Source of the DNA: Palsa-601 sp052146895
GTDB taxonomy: Bacteria > Actinomycetota > Acidimicrobiia > Acidimicrobiales > Bog-793
Reading direction: 5' to 3'
NCBI GenBank assembly: GCA_052146895.1
Contig: JBKQLZ010000006.1
Span: 9,137-73,136, forward strand
Length of the DNA: 64,000 nucleotides
This document shows positions 1-8,050 of this stretch, one piece after another (positions within the stretch are counted from its first letter, which is position 1; each line of letters starts with the position of its first letter). The translations under genes were made by a program, and so were the position numbers. Below the pieces are notes generated by a model. The model did no database searches and was not told the origin of the DNA. It saw nothing but the letters and a program-made list of their open reading frames with translations.

Positions 1-200
1 TCCTCGCGAACGCCGGGCGGGTCGTGACACGCGACACCCTGATCGATCGCGTGTGGGGCCTCGACTATGTCGGCGACACGAAGACCCTCGACGTGCACAT
101 CAAGCGGCTCCGCTCGCGGATCGAGCTCGACCCCTCCAACCCAGTGCTCATCACTACCATCCGGGGTGTCGGTTACCGCTTAGAGACACCTCGGCGCTGA
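1..200 (+). CDS. OmpR/PhoB-family response regulator, C-terminal fragment
   Basis: Only the last 65 codons lie in the window, read in frame from base 3 to a TGA at 198-200; the gene begins upstream. The peptide is the second half of a winged-helix Trans_reg_C domain: it has the TRDTLIDRVWG helix, the DVHIKRLRSRIE recognition helix and the closing IRGVGYRLE wing hairpin. This family binds DNA as the output of a two-component system whose receiver domain would be upstream. The ABC exporter starts 21 bp downstream on the same strand, so the regulator may control it, but no operator is visible. The family call is firm; the target is inference. Confidence 0.9.
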   Translation, partial: LANAGRVVTRDTLIDRVWGLDYVGDTKTLDVHIKRLRSRIELDPSNPVLITTIRGVGYRLETPRR

Positions 201-221
201 CGCCGACACTCTCGAACAGAG

Positions 222-1127
222 ATGCCCGCGATCGAAGTCGATGACCTGCGCGTCCGCTACGGAGACCGCACTGCCGTCGACGGCATCAGCTTCGCGGTGG
301 AGCCCGGCGAGGTCCTGGCCCTCCTCGGGCCTAACGGCGCCGGCAAGACGACCACCGTCGAGACGCTCGAGGGCTACCGGTCCCCCACCTCGGGTTCGGT
401 CCGGGTGCTCGGGTGCGACCCGATACTCGAGCACCGGCAGCTCGTCTCGAGCATCGGGGTCGTTCTCCAGCGCGGCGGCGTCTACCCGGTCATGTCGCCG
501 CACCGGGTTCTGAAGCTCTTCGCCTCCTACTACGAGGATCCGCGTAGTGCCACCGAGCTGCTGGACCTTCTCGGTCTGGACGAGGTCGCTGCGACGCCGT
601 TCAAGCGCCTTTCCGGTGGCGAGCAACAGCGCCTGGCGCTCGCGCTCGCGCTCGTCGGGCGACCCCGCGTCTGCTTCCTCGACGAGCCGACCGCGGGAGT
701 CGACCCCGCCGGCCGCATCGCGGTCCGCGACGTGATCGCGTCGATCCGAGGCGAGGGGGTCGCAGTACTCCTCACGAGTCACGAGCTCGACGAGGTCGAG
801 CGCCTCGCCGATCGTGTCGTGATCATCGACCACGGGCATGTGCTCGCGGCTGGCGCTCCGGGGGAGGTGGGTGGGGGAGAGGAAGAGGTCCGTTTCTCCG
901 TGGAAGGTGAGGTCGACGTCGCCAAGCTTGGCGCCGCCCTTGCCATGGAAGTGATCTCAGAAGGCCGTGGCCTCTACCGGTTGAGCGGGTCGCCCACCCC
1001 CGCTCTCGTTGCGCAGCTGACGGCGTTCCTCGCAGAGCGTGACCTCGCGCTCGGCGATCTCCGCATCGGCCGGGAGCGGTTGGAAGACGTCTTCTTGCGA
1101 TTGATCAAGTCGGAGCCGGAGAAGTGA
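222..1127 (+). CDS. ABC-2 type exporter, ATP-binding subunit
   Basis: A 301-residue ATPase that would energise export by the permease encoded next to it. It shows Walker A GPNGAGKTTT (about residue 36), signature LSGGEQQRLAL (about 133), Walker B CFLDEPTAGVDPAG and the switch histidine in LLTSHELDEV. The DEPTAGVDPAGR form and the roughly 90-residue C-terminal extension are typical of the DrrA/CcmA-like drug and lipid exporter group. The stop overlaps the permease start by 4 nt (GTGA), so the two are translationally coupled. The substrate cannot be told from sequence. Confidence 0.93.
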   Translation: MPAIEVDDLRVRYGDRTAVDGISFAVEPGEVLALLGPNGAGKTTTVETLEGYRSPTSGSVRVLGCDPILEHRQLVSSIGVVLQRGGVYPVMSPHRVLKLFASYYEDPRSATELLDLLGLDEVAATPFKRLSGGEQQRLALALALVGRPRVCFLDEPTAGVDPAGRIAVRDVIASIRGEGVAVLLTSHELDEVERLADRVVIIDHGHVLAAGAPGEVGGGEEEVRFSVEGEVDVAKLGAALAMEVISEGRGLYRLSGSPTPALVAQLTAFLAERDLALGDLRIGRERLEDVFLRLIKSEPEK

Positions 1128-1843
1128 GGGCGCTTCGTGCCCAGGTAGGGGCGGAGGTGCGGATGACGCTCGAGCGCGGCGAGACGCTGCTTGTCACCGT
1201 CGGGATCCCGGCTTTTCTGCTCGTGTTCTTCTCGCTCGTCCACGTGCTGCCGATCGGGACAAAGCATCCCGTCGACTTCCTCGCACCCGGGGTCCTCGGG
1301 TTGGCGGTCATGTCGACGGCGATGGTGTCGCTCGGGATCGCGACCGGTTTTGAGCGGAGCTACGGCGTGCTGAAGCGTCTCGGCTCCACCCCGCTCGGGC
1401 GGCAACGGCTGCTCCTCGCCAAAATCGCTGCCGTGCTCGTGGTCGAGGTCCTGCAGGTCATCGTGCTGGGCGCGATCGCTCTCGCCCTCGGCTGGCGCCC
1501 GCATGCTGCAGCAGGCTTCGCAGTTCTAGCCGAGCTACTCGCGACTTTCGGCTTCGCGGGCATCGGCCTCGCGATGGCTGGCGCGCTGAGAGCCGAGATC
1601 AACCTTGCTCTCGCCAATGCGACCTACATCATCCTGTTGCTCATCGGAGGGATCGTGTTCCCCCTCGACAAGCTGGGCGGGTTCGCCGCTTTCGCACGCC
1701 TCCTACCGACAGCCGCCCTGTCGGACGCCCTTCACCCGTCGCTCGGCCAAGGCGTCGCTCCTGGAGCCGAGGCATGGATCGTGCTCGCCGGATGGGCGAT
1801 CGTCGCTCCGATCGTCGCGGCGTTTTCCTTCAGCTGGGAGTGA
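1124..1843 (+). CDS. ABC-2 type exporter, membrane subunit
   Basis: A 239-residue integral membrane protein starting at a GTG inside the stop region of the ATPase gene. Hydrophobic segments are predicted near residues 25-45, 55-75, 100-125, 135-160, 168-185 and 215-235, giving the six-helix layout of ABC2_membrane permeases. The segment GFERSYGVLKRLGSTPL matches the conserved cytoplasmic coupling loop of this family (ERE.GTL..L..TPL). With the upstream ATPase it would form a homodimeric exporter. The converging ctaB gene ends 15 bp after its stop. Substrate unknown. Confidence 0.9.
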   Translation: MRALRAQVGAEVRMTLERGETLLVTVGIPAFLLVFFSLVHVLPIGTKHPVDFLAPGVLGLAVMSTAMVSLGIATGFERSYGVLKRLGSTPLGRQRLLLAKIAAVLVVEVLQVIVLGAIALALGWRPHAAAGFAVLAELLATFGFAGIGLAMAGALRAEINLALANATYIILLLIGGIVFPLDKLGGFAAFARLLPTAALSDALHPSLGQGVAPGAEAWIVLAGWAIVAPIVAAFSFSWE

Positions 1844-1858
1844 AGCGAGGCACTCGCG

Positions 1859-2788
1859 TCAGTGGTAACGGACGACGATGTCGATCGCCATGGCAGCGAA
1901 GATCGCCGTCACGTACGTGATCGAGTAGCCGAAGAGGCGCATGGCCGCCTTCGGGCTGCCGCCATCTGCCTTCAACCTGAAGGCGTCCACTAGGTAAAGA
2001 GCGCCGGCGGCGACGGCCACGCCCCAGTAGATCCAGCCCATGTGTGCGACGACGCCGAACAAGAACGACGTCGCGATTAGGGCCACCGAGTAGGCGATGA
2101 TCTGGCGGGCAACCTTGTCGAATGACTCGACGACTGGGAGCATCGGGACCTCGGCCCGCTCGTAGTCCTCGCGGTACTTCACGGCGAGCGCCCAGAAGTG
2201 TGACGGCGTCCAGATCACGATGAGTGCGAAGAGGACGATCGCGGGCCACGCGAGATGATCGGTGACCGCAGTCCATCCCACGAGGACAGGAACGGCGCCG
2301 GCTGCGCCACCGATGACGATGTTCTGCTTCGAGCGCCGCTTCAGCCCGAGCGAGTAGACGAAGACATAGAAGAGCGCTGCCGAAAGGGCGAGGAAACCGG
2401 AGTAGAGGTTGACGAATGCGGCGAATGTCGCGAACGCCAGCACCTGGAGGGCGATGGCGAACACGAGGGCTTCGGTCGGTCCGACGATACCGGTGACAAG
2501 GGGCCGGTGACTTGTCCGCTTCATCACGGCGTCGATGTCGCGGTCGATGTACATGTTGACAGCGTTGGCGCCACCGGCAGAGAGGGTCCCGCCCACAAGA
2601 GTGGCGAGGATCAGCCAGCCCGACGGGATGCCTCGGCGGGCGACGAACATCGTGGGCACGGTCGTGACCAGCAGCAGTTCGATGATCCGAGGCTTCGTGA
2701 GCGCGATGAAGCCGCGCAGGCGTTCCACCTTCGCGGTTGATGCGGTGCGTGTGTCGGCGCGCGCCGTCACTGGAGTGATCTGAGCCAC
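1859..2788 (-). CDS. ctaB: Protoheme IX farnesyltransferase (heme O synthase)
   Basis: UbiA-family membrane prenyltransferase that attaches a farnesyl group to protoheme to give heme O for cytochrome oxidase. The first Asp-rich motif NAVNMYIDRDIDAVMKRT binds prenyl diphosphate with Mg2+, and the second conserved loop WTPSHFWALA..YREDY is intact. About nine membrane helices are predicted. I prefer the GTG at 2788 (MAQITPVTAR..., 309 aa), the usual family length. An ATG at 2848 would add 20 residues and place the start inside an 18-bp direct repeat. The gene is divergent from ctaA, whose product acts on heme O, so the two steps of heme A synthesis share one intergenic region. Confidence 0.92.
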   Translation of the reverse strand: MAQITPVTARADTRTASTAKVERLRGFIALTKPRIIELLLVTTVPTMFVARRGIPSGWLILATLVGGTLSAGGANAVNMYIDRDIDAVMKRTSHRPLVTGIVGPTEALVFAIALQVLAFATFAAFVNLYSGFLALSAALFYVFVYSLGLKRRSKQNIVIGGAAGAVPVLVGWTAVTDHLAWPAIVLFALIVIWTPSHFWALAVKYREDYERAEVPMLPVVESFDKVARQIIAYSVALIATSFLFGVVAHMGWIYWGVAVAAGALYLVDAFRLKADGGSPKAAMRLFGYSITYVTAIFAAMAIDIVVRYH

Positions 2789-2843
2789 TGAATCGCCAGT
2801 GTAGGACGGGAGGCGGTCCGGCGCCCAGTAAGGCAGCTTTCGC

Positions 2844-2883
2844 CCCATCTCGCAGTCCGGGTCTTCCCATCTCGCAGTCCGGG
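2844..2883. repeat. 18-bp direct repeat between ctaB and ctaA
   Basis: CCCATCTCGCAGTCCGGG occurs at 2844-2861 and again at 2866-2883, a 22-bp period (two helical turns). It lies in the 120-bp divergent intergenic region upstream of both heme A genes. Perfect repeats phased like this are often regulator binding sites, but a simple duplication is equally possible. No regulator is assigned. Confidence 0.6.
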
Positions 2884-2908
2884 CGGCTCCGCTCTACCAT
2901 CGTCAGAA

Positions 2909-3898
2909 ATGCGAGACCTACGTCGATTCTCCCTATCGCCAGAGACGGTGCGGAAGGTCGCGCTTAGCGTGGTGATCGCGTACGCCCTCCTCGTCGTTAC
3001 GGGCGGCGCTGTCCGCTTGACCGGCTCAGGTCTCGGTTGCCCCGACTGGCCCTCGTGCTACCAGCATCGGCTGGTCGCAGCGCTCTCGTTCCACCCGTTG
3101 GTCGAGGACATCAATCGTTTCGCCACGATCGCCGTGAGTGTGTTGTCCATCGCCGCGTGCGTGATCGCGTTCCTGCGGTCTCCTCGCCGGAAGGACATCT
3201 CAATCCCGGCAATCGGGATCCTGGTAGGTCTCGTGGCACAGATCGTCCTCGGAGGCCTCGTCGTCCTGACCAAGCTCAACCCTTACCTCGTCGCTCTCCA
3301 CTTCCTCCTCACGCTTGCGGTTCTCGGCGTCGCGATCGCGTTCTACCACCGCGCTGGTGTCGCCGACAGCGCCGCTTCCTCGGCACCTGTACCGCTCGTC
3401 GCCTCGGATCTCCGTTGGCTCGTGCTCGTGATGATCGGATCGCTCGCCGTCATGACGACCCTCGGCACGCTCGTGACGGGCTCGGGGCCTCATGCCGGCG
3501 GGCCGGGGGCGCGACGGATCCCGATTGCGTTCCACTCGATCGCAGAAGTGCACAGCTCGATCGGCTGGCTCATCCTCGGACTAGCCGGCGCCAGCGTGTT
3601 CGCGTTCCACCACGCACAGGCACCCGAGCGGGTCCAGCGCCTGGTTCGCGGTTACTTCGAGCTCGTGGTCGTCCAGGGTGCCCTCGGATACACCCAGTAC
3701 TTCCTGCACGACTCGCCGGCGGTAGTCGAATTTCACCTGGCAGGGGTAGCGGCGCTGTGGATCACGGCGATCGGCTTGTACCTCAGCTTGCACGAGCATC
3801 CGGTGAACGTCGATGCTGCGCCTAGCTCCGGCACCGAGCCGCAGCAGGAGCCGCTGCTGACACCTGCGCCTGCGCCGGCGCCTGCGCCGGTTGGATAA
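2909..3898 (+). CDS. ctaA: Heme A synthase, CtaA/Cox15 family
   Basis: Converts heme O to heme A by oxidising the C8 methyl group, using a heme b cofactor in the membrane. The protein has eight predicted helices in two four-helix halves. The motif TGSGLGCPDWPSCY carries the paired cysteines of the first extracellular loop found in actinobacterial and Bacillus CtaA, and histidines expected to bind heme occur in the helical core (for example in the ALHFLLT segment). The C-terminus is a low-complexity PAPAPAPAP tail absent from most homologues. clpS begins immediately after or overlaps the stop. It is divergent from ctaB. Confidence 0.92.
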   Translation: MRDLRRFSLSPETVRKVALSVVIAYALLVVTGGAVRLTGSGLGCPDWPSCYQHRLVAALSFHPLVEDINRFATIAVSVLSIAACVIAFLRSPRRKDISIPAIGILVGLVAQIVLGGLVVLTKLNPYLVALHFLLTLAVLGVAIAFYHRAGVADSAASSAPVPLVASDLRWLVLVMIGSLAVMTTLGTLVTGSGPHAGGPGARRIPIAFHSIAEVHSSIGWLILGLAGASVFAFHHAQAPERVQRLVRGYFELVVVQGALGYTQYFLHDSPAVVEFHLAGVAALWITAIGLYLSLHEHPVNVDAAPSSGTEPQQEPLLTPAPAPAPAPVG

Positions 3899-3902
3899 GC
3901 AG

Positions 3903-4205
3903 GTGACCATCTTCGCCTCAACAGCTCCATCCGCGGTCCAGCGCCCGGAGACCGAGGAGTCCCTCCGCACCGAGATGCCGTGGTTGGTGATCGTGTGGAA
4001 CGATCCGATCAACCTGATGAGCTACGTGACCTTCGTCTTGCAGAAGCTCTTCGGCTACTCCCGGGAGAAAGCTCACCGGCTCATGATGGACGTGCACACG
4101 AAGGGCCGAGCCGTCGTCTCGAGCGGAGCGCGTGAGCGAGCCGAACTCGACGTTTCCAGGCTCCACCAGCACGGGCTCTGGGCGACGATGGAGCAGAGCG
4201 GGTGA
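3903..4205 (+). CDS. clpS: ATP-dependent Clp protease adaptor ClpS
   Basis: ClpS binds proteins with destabilising N-terminal residues and delivers them to ClpAP/ClpCP (N-end rule). The 100-residue product has the family core: WLVIVWNDPINLMSYV (the ND residues line the N-degron pocket), VLQKLFGYS, LMMDVHTKGRAVV and the C-terminal HQHGLWATME. I chose the GTG at 3903, which just clears the ctaA stop; an in-frame TTG at 3891 would add four residues and overlap it. The DUF2017 gene follows after 4 bp, a pairing common in Actinobacteria. Confidence 0.95.
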   Translation: MTIFASTAPSAVQRPETEESLRTEMPWLVIVWNDPINLMSYVTFVLQKLFGYSREKAHRLMMDVHTKGRAVVSSGARERAELDVSRLHQHGLWATMEQSG

Positions 4206-4209
4206 CCAG

Positions 4210-4806
4210 GTGATCCGGCGCCGGATCAAGCCGTTGCGTCGCGGGCAGGGCTGTCAGCTCAACTTGCCGCCGGAGGAACGGGAGCTGCTCAAGATCCTGC
4301 CAGTGGAGCTTGTAACGCTCATCAAAGGGCTAGATCCCGGCGCGACACCGCCTGAGAGCATAAGGCGGCTGTTCCCGCGTGCGTACGTCTCTGACGACGA
4401 CGCCGAGCAGGCGTTCGCGGCCTCCACGCGTGCCGAGCTCTCGGAGCGGCACCAGCAGGCGCTGGCGACGCTCGCCGATACGGCTCACGCCACCGCGCTC
4501 GACGAGGAGCAGATGGCAGGTTGGATGACCGCACTGAACGACCTGCGCCTCTTCCTCGGTACCGTCCTCGGGGTCACCGACGACGAAGCGTGGGTCCCGA
4601 GTGGGCCACCCGACTCCGAAGTCGTGATCTACCACTACCTGACGATGCTGCAAGCGGAGCTGATCGACGTGATGGAGCAGTGGCTACCCGAACCCGTGCC
4701 AGGGGCAGACGATCTCGCTCCGGATGATCCCTGGGGCGAACCGCTGGGAGGCCTTCGCTGGGACGGCACCCCCCAGCCGGAGTGGCCGCCGCGCCCCGAT
4801 CTGTGA
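4210..4806 (+). CDS. DUF2017 family protein
   Basis: A 198-residue soluble protein with the DUF2017 pattern: a short basic N-terminus (IRRRIKPLRRG), then L..EER..L..LP.EL..L near residues 24-40, an acidic middle, and a C-terminal helix with LTMLQAELIDVMEQ. Its function is not established. It sits directly after clpS in many actinobacteria, which suggests a role in protein turnover. I use the GTG at 4210, 4 bp after the clpS stop, because an upstream ATG at 4132 would run deep into clpS. Its stop overlaps the next start by 4 nt. Confidence 0.85.
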   Translation: MIRRRIKPLRRGQGCQLNLPPEERELLKILPVELVTLIKGLDPGATPPESIRRLFPRAYVSDDDAEQAFAASTRAELSERHQQALATLADTAHATALDEEQMAGWMTALNDLRLFLGTVLGVTDDEAWVPSGPPDSEVVIYHYLTMLQAELIDVMEQWLPEPVPGADDLAPDDPWGEPLGGLRWDGTPQPEWPPRPDL

Positions 4807-6224
4807 GCGGACCGATGGGCGAACCAGCTGGGTTGCCGCGGATTCTCACGATCATGGGATCGGGCGAGACCGCCCCGACAATGGTGAAGGTTCACCGATC
4901 AGTGCTCGAGCGTCTCGGCCCACCGCCTGTGCCAGCCGTGCTCCTCGACACCCCGTTCGGGTTCCAGGAGAACGCCACCGAGCTCGCGCAGCGCGTCGTC
5001 AGCTACTTCGCCGAGAGCCTGAGAACGACGATAGAGGTGGCAAGCACCGCCGCTGCAGGTCTCGAGGGTGGTGCTAGGCCGATCGAGACGGGGGACGACC
5101 CGTTCGCGAGCGAGCGTGTCGTGACGAAGGTGCGCGACGCCCGGTACGTCTTCGCCGGACCCGGCTCACCGAGCTACGCGTTGCGCAAGTGGAAGGGGAC
5201 GGTCGTGCCCTCGCTCCTCAAGGAGGCGCTGCGGCACGGGGGAGCGGTCACCTTCTCATCGGCAGCGGCGCTCACGCTCGGGATCAGTACCGTGCCGGTG
5301 TACGAGGTTTACAAGGTGGGCGAGGACCCCTTCTGGCTCGAGGGCCTCGATGTGCTGGGTGTCACCGGGCTCACTGCTGCCGTCATCCCCCACTACAACA
5401 ATGCGGAGGGTGGGACGCACGACACGCGTTTCTGCTACCTGGGCGAGCGGCGCCTGGCGATGCTCGAGCCGGAGTTGCCCGAAGGAGCATTCGTGCTCGG
5501 GGTCGACGAGCACACTGCGATCGTTCTCGACCTTGACGAGCGCGTCGGGACGATCGCCGGCAACGGGGTCGTGACGGTTCGAGCTGCTGGTCGGTCGCGC
5601 ACCTGGGCGACCGGCGAGACCGTGAGCTTCGACGAGCTGGCCTCCGCGGCCGCCGACCTGGCGCGCGGCGGTGGTAGTGCGGTCACGGCGGCCGGGGATG
5701 GGGGTGCGGACGGAGGCGGAGTGGCCGGCGCCGGATCTTCGTCTGACTCCCTCGATGGCGAGCCCGACGCTGCCCTGGCAGGCGGTGGCGGCAAACCGGG
5801 TGAGGACTACCAGGGTTCCCCGCTGCTCGGCGTCGTCCGAGAAAAGGAAGCCGGCTTCTCCGAGGCACTCGCGGCGCGCGACATGGCAGCGGCGGTGCAG
5901 GCGGTGCTGGAGCTCGAGGCCGATCTCACGGCGTGGTCACACGACATCCCGGCGGGCGACGCGCTCGACCGCGCGCATGCGAGCCTGCGATCGCTGATCG
6001 TGGCACTCGGACGAGCCGGAGAGGGCGGCATCCGTGACCCGCGCGAGGTTCTCGGTCCATTCGTCGAAGCGATGCTGGAGATGCGGCGTAAGGCGCGAGC
6101 TGATCGGCGTTTCGACGACGCCGACTCGATCCGCGGCCGTCTGAGCGAGCTGGGGGTAGAGGTGCGGGACACGGCCGAGGGGAGCGAGTGGCTGTTACTT
6201 GCGGACTCGTCGAGCTCGTCCTAG
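4803..6224 (+). CDS. Peptidase S51-like domain fused to a CysS/YqeB C-terminal domain
   Basis: A 473-residue two-domain protein. Residues about 12-285 resemble the class-I-amidotransferase-like fold of peptidase S51/cyanophycinase: ILTIMGSGETAPTM, FAGPGSPSYALRKW, a serine-containing elbow AVTFSSAAALTLG, then VIPHYNNAEGGTHDTRFCYLG. A Gly/Asp-rich linker of about 60 residues follows. The last 120 residues match the small helical domain at the end of cysteinyl-tRNA synthetases, with ARADRRFDDADSIRGRLSEL..EVRDT..G..W at the end. There is no Rossmann aminoacylation core, so it is not a CysS enzyme. The GTG at 4803 overlaps the DUF2017 stop; ATG 4815 is an alternative. The reaction is unknown. Confidence 0.75.
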   Translation: MSGPMGEPAGLPRILTIMGSGETAPTMVKVHRSVLERLGPPPVPAVLLDTPFGFQENATELAQRVVSYFAESLRTTIEVASTAAAGLEGGARPIETGDDPFASERVVTKVRDARYVFAGPGSPSYALRKWKGTVVPSLLKEALRHGGAVTFSSAAALTLGISTVPVYEVYKVGEDPFWLEGLDVLGVTGLTAAVIPHYNNAEGGTHDTRFCYLGERRLAMLEPELPEGAFVLGVDEHTAIVLDLDERVGTIAGNGVVTVRAAGRSRTWATGETVSFDELASAAADLARGGGSAVTAAGDGGADGGGVAGAGSSSDSLDGEPDAALAGGGGKPGEDYQGSPLLGVVREKEAGFSEALAARDMAAAVQAVLELEADLTAWSHDIPAGDALDRAHASLRSLIVALGRAGEGGIRDPREVLGPFVEAMLEMRRKARADRRFDDADSIRGRLSELGVEVRDTAEGSEWLLLADSSSSS

Positions 6225-6294
6225 GCAGGCGTCCGGACGCGGGACCGCTGGTTCCGGATCGACCTTTTGGCGCTGGTAGCCTCGATCGGCTCTG

Positions 6295-6367
6295 GCCCCC
6301 ATCGTCTAGCGGCCTAGGACGCTGCCCTTTCAAGGCGGTAACACGGGTTCGAATCCCGTTGGGGGTG
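6295..6367 (+). tRNA. tRNA-Glu (UUC)
   Basis: A 73-nt cloverleaf. The acceptor GCCCCCA pairs with TGGGGGT (one G-U at the end), the anticodon loop is CTTTCAA giving anticodon TTC, and the T-arm is ACGGG-TTCGAAT-CCCGT. The CCA end is not encoded. The 3' end overlaps a perfect 16-bp tandem duplication (see the repeat at 6357). Confidence 0.95.
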
Positions 6368-6388
6368 CTCACCGTTGGGGGTGCTCAC
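6357..6388. repeat. 16-bp tandem repeat copying the tRNA-Glu 3' end
   Basis: CGTTGGGGGTGCTCAC at 6357-6372 is repeated exactly at 6373-6388. The first copy is the 3' end of tRNA-Glu plus five bases. tRNA 3' ends are the usual attachment sites of integrases, so this could be a scar of a lost element or a simple slippage duplication. No integrase lies nearby. Confidence 0.6.
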
Positions 6389-6441
6389 TGTCTTCCCTGA
6401 TAGAGACGTTGTACCTCTTCGCTGATACTCAGCGTCTGCTG

Positions 6442-6690
6442 TCAGCTGACCTTTGCCTCGGAGACAACCCACGAGACGCTGCGGCCAACCGCGGCGGCGT
6501 AACGGGCGAGCGTAGACAGCCGTACGTCGCGATCACCTTGTTCGATGCGAGCGACCACCGACTGAGAAGAACCCATTCGCGCCGCCACGACCGTCTGGGA
6601 CAGACCCTGAGTGCACGGAGTCGTCGAGCGTCCGCCGGCGACCAACTCCAGACAAGTAGGCCAGGAAAGCGCCGCGTCGCTGCCATCCAC
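6442..6690 (-). CDS. XRE-family helix-turn-helix protein, short or degenerate
   Basis: The C-terminal 55 residues are a clear HTH_3 domain: GLSQTVVAARMGSSQSVVAR is the helix-turn-helix, followed by IEQGDRDVRLSTLARYAAAVG. The preceding residues do not look like coding sequence of this family, and no start has a good ribosome binding site; the GTG at 6690 is the best in-frame guess. The usual first helix (R...GLTQ) may be in another frame, so the gene may be truncated or frameshifted. It lies between tRNA-Glu and the ABC importer, on the opposite strand. It could be a repressor of the divergent importer or half of a toxin-antitoxin pair, but no partner is visible. Confidence 0.45.
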   Translation of the reverse strand: MDGSDAALSWPTCLELVAGGRSTTPCTQGLSQTVVAARMGSSQSVVARIEQGDRDVRLSTLARYAAAVGRSVSWVVSEAKVS

Positions 6691-6817
6691 CCCAAGCGAA
6701 AAGGTCTTTCGACCCTGTAAGCTGCCAGGCTGCCCCTTTACGCTTCGGTTACGAACGGCGCGAGCAGTCCCTGCCACACAGGGATAGCCGGGTGGTCGAA
6801 CGAGAGAGGAGCGGCGC

Positions 6818-8050
6818 GTGGCGCCTGAGGAAGCCGAGTCTCGTAGAGGCGAACGGCGAACCAGATGGGAGCAGTTTCTGTTCAGCTGGTTCGCCCTGCC
6901 CGGATCACTCCTCGCCGCCCTCCTTCTTGGCGCCCTCATGATGGTGCTGCTTAACGCCAACCCCCTGACCGGATATCACGCCCTGTTCGACGGCGCCTTC
7001 GTTGGGAACTACGCCCTGGGTGCCTCGGCGGTGAGGGCGGCTCCCCTCCTGCTCGTCGCCGTCGGAATCTGCATCTCGTTTCGTGCCAACCTGTTCAACA
7101 TCGGCGGCGAGGGTCAGCTGGCGATGGGCGGCCTCGCCAGCGCGGCCACGGCACTGACGCTCCCCAACCTGCCGAGCATCGTGCTCATCCCTCTCGTGCT
7201 CCTCGCCGGCGCGGCCGCCGGTGCTATCTGGGGCGCCATTCCCGGCGCCTTCAAGGCCTATTACAACGTCAACGAGATCTTGAGCACGATCATGCTCAAC
7301 CTCGTCGCCGTCCAGGTCATGAACTACCTCCTGGCGGGTCCCATGGTGGACACTACCCAGAACTCCACCTACGGCCTCATCCCAGAAACGAGGCTCCTAC
7401 CGCACAACTCGTGGTTGCCCATCCTCATCCGCGGAACCCAACTCCACCTCGGTGTCGCCATTGCCATCGTGATGGCGCTCGCCGCCTACGTGCTGCTCTG
7501 GCACACGAGCCTTGGCTTCAGGCTGCGCGCCGTCGGCTTGTCCCGTGAGGCGGCCACCTATGCCGGTATCAAGGTGCGGCGCACGCAAGTTCTGGCCATG
7601 ACGCTCAGTGGGGCAATGTGCGGCCTCGGCGGTGCCCTGCTCGTCTTCGGAAGCATCTCGCACCGGATGGTGACCGACGGGAGCCTGACCGGCTTCACCG
7701 GATCTGACGGGTTCAACGGCATCGTCGTAGCGCTCTTCGGCGGGTTGAGCCCGCTCTGGAGCGTCCTCTCGGCCTTCCTCTTCGGCGGGTTGCTCACCGG
7801 CGGCGACGCCCTGCAAGTGGCAACGGGCGTACCGGCCGACATGGTGACCACCCTCGAGGGACTCGTGGTGATCTTCGTCGTATCGCTCGAGTACGGGCGC
7901 CGACGCGCCCGAGTCGGCGCGCTGATCCCACGGACCACCAAGGCGACCGGTTCGCCACCGGGGGACGAGGCCGAGCGCAGCCTTGTCGCCGCCGGACACG
8001 TCGCCGGACGCGCTCCGAGCGACGCCGGGCAGACAGGGGGTGAGTCGTGA
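6818..8050 (+). CDS. Nucleoside/simple-sugar ABC importer, permease 1
   Basis: A 410-residue BPD_transp_2 permease of the BmpA-linked uptake family (NupP/YufP-like). The core signature ISFRANLFNIGGEGQLAMGG (about residues 88-107) and the cytoplasmic coupling segment GLSREAATYAGI are typical. Eight to ten membrane helices are predicted. Start GTG 6818 follows GAGAGGAGCGGCGC, a good ribosome binding site. About 50 C-terminal residues form a charged tail beyond the family core. It heads a four-gene operon and overlaps the next permease by 4 nt (GTGA). Confidence 0.93.
   Translation: MAPEEAESRRGERRTRWEQFLFSWFALPGSLLAALLLGALMMVLLNANPLTGYHALFDGAFVGNYALGASAVRAAPLLLVAVGICISFRANLFNIGGEGQLAMGGLASAATALTLPNLPSIVLIPLVLLAGAAAGAIWGAIPGAFKAYYNVNEILSTIMLNLVAVQVMNYLLAGPMVDTTQNSTYGLIPETRLLPHNSWLPILIRGTQLHLGVAIAIVMALAAYVLLWHTSLGFRLRAVGLSREAATYAGIKVRRTQVLAMTLSGAMCGLGGALLVFGSISHRMVTDGSLTGFTGSDGFNGIVVALFGGLSPLWSVLSAFLFGGLLTGGDALQVATGVPADMVTTLEGLVVIFVVSLEYGRRRARVGALIPRTTKATGSPPGDEAERSLVAAGHVAGRAPSDAGQTGGES

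Noticed and set aside
1830..2900. 356-codon minus-strand frame overlapping ctaB
   Set aside because: Its translation is Arg/His-rich without motifs, while the other frame encodes clear CtaB; a high-GC shadow.
5683..5868. Minus-strand Arg-rich frame in the linker of the S51-CysS fusion
   Set aside because: It is antisense to a Gly-rich linker and has no start signal; a composition artefact.
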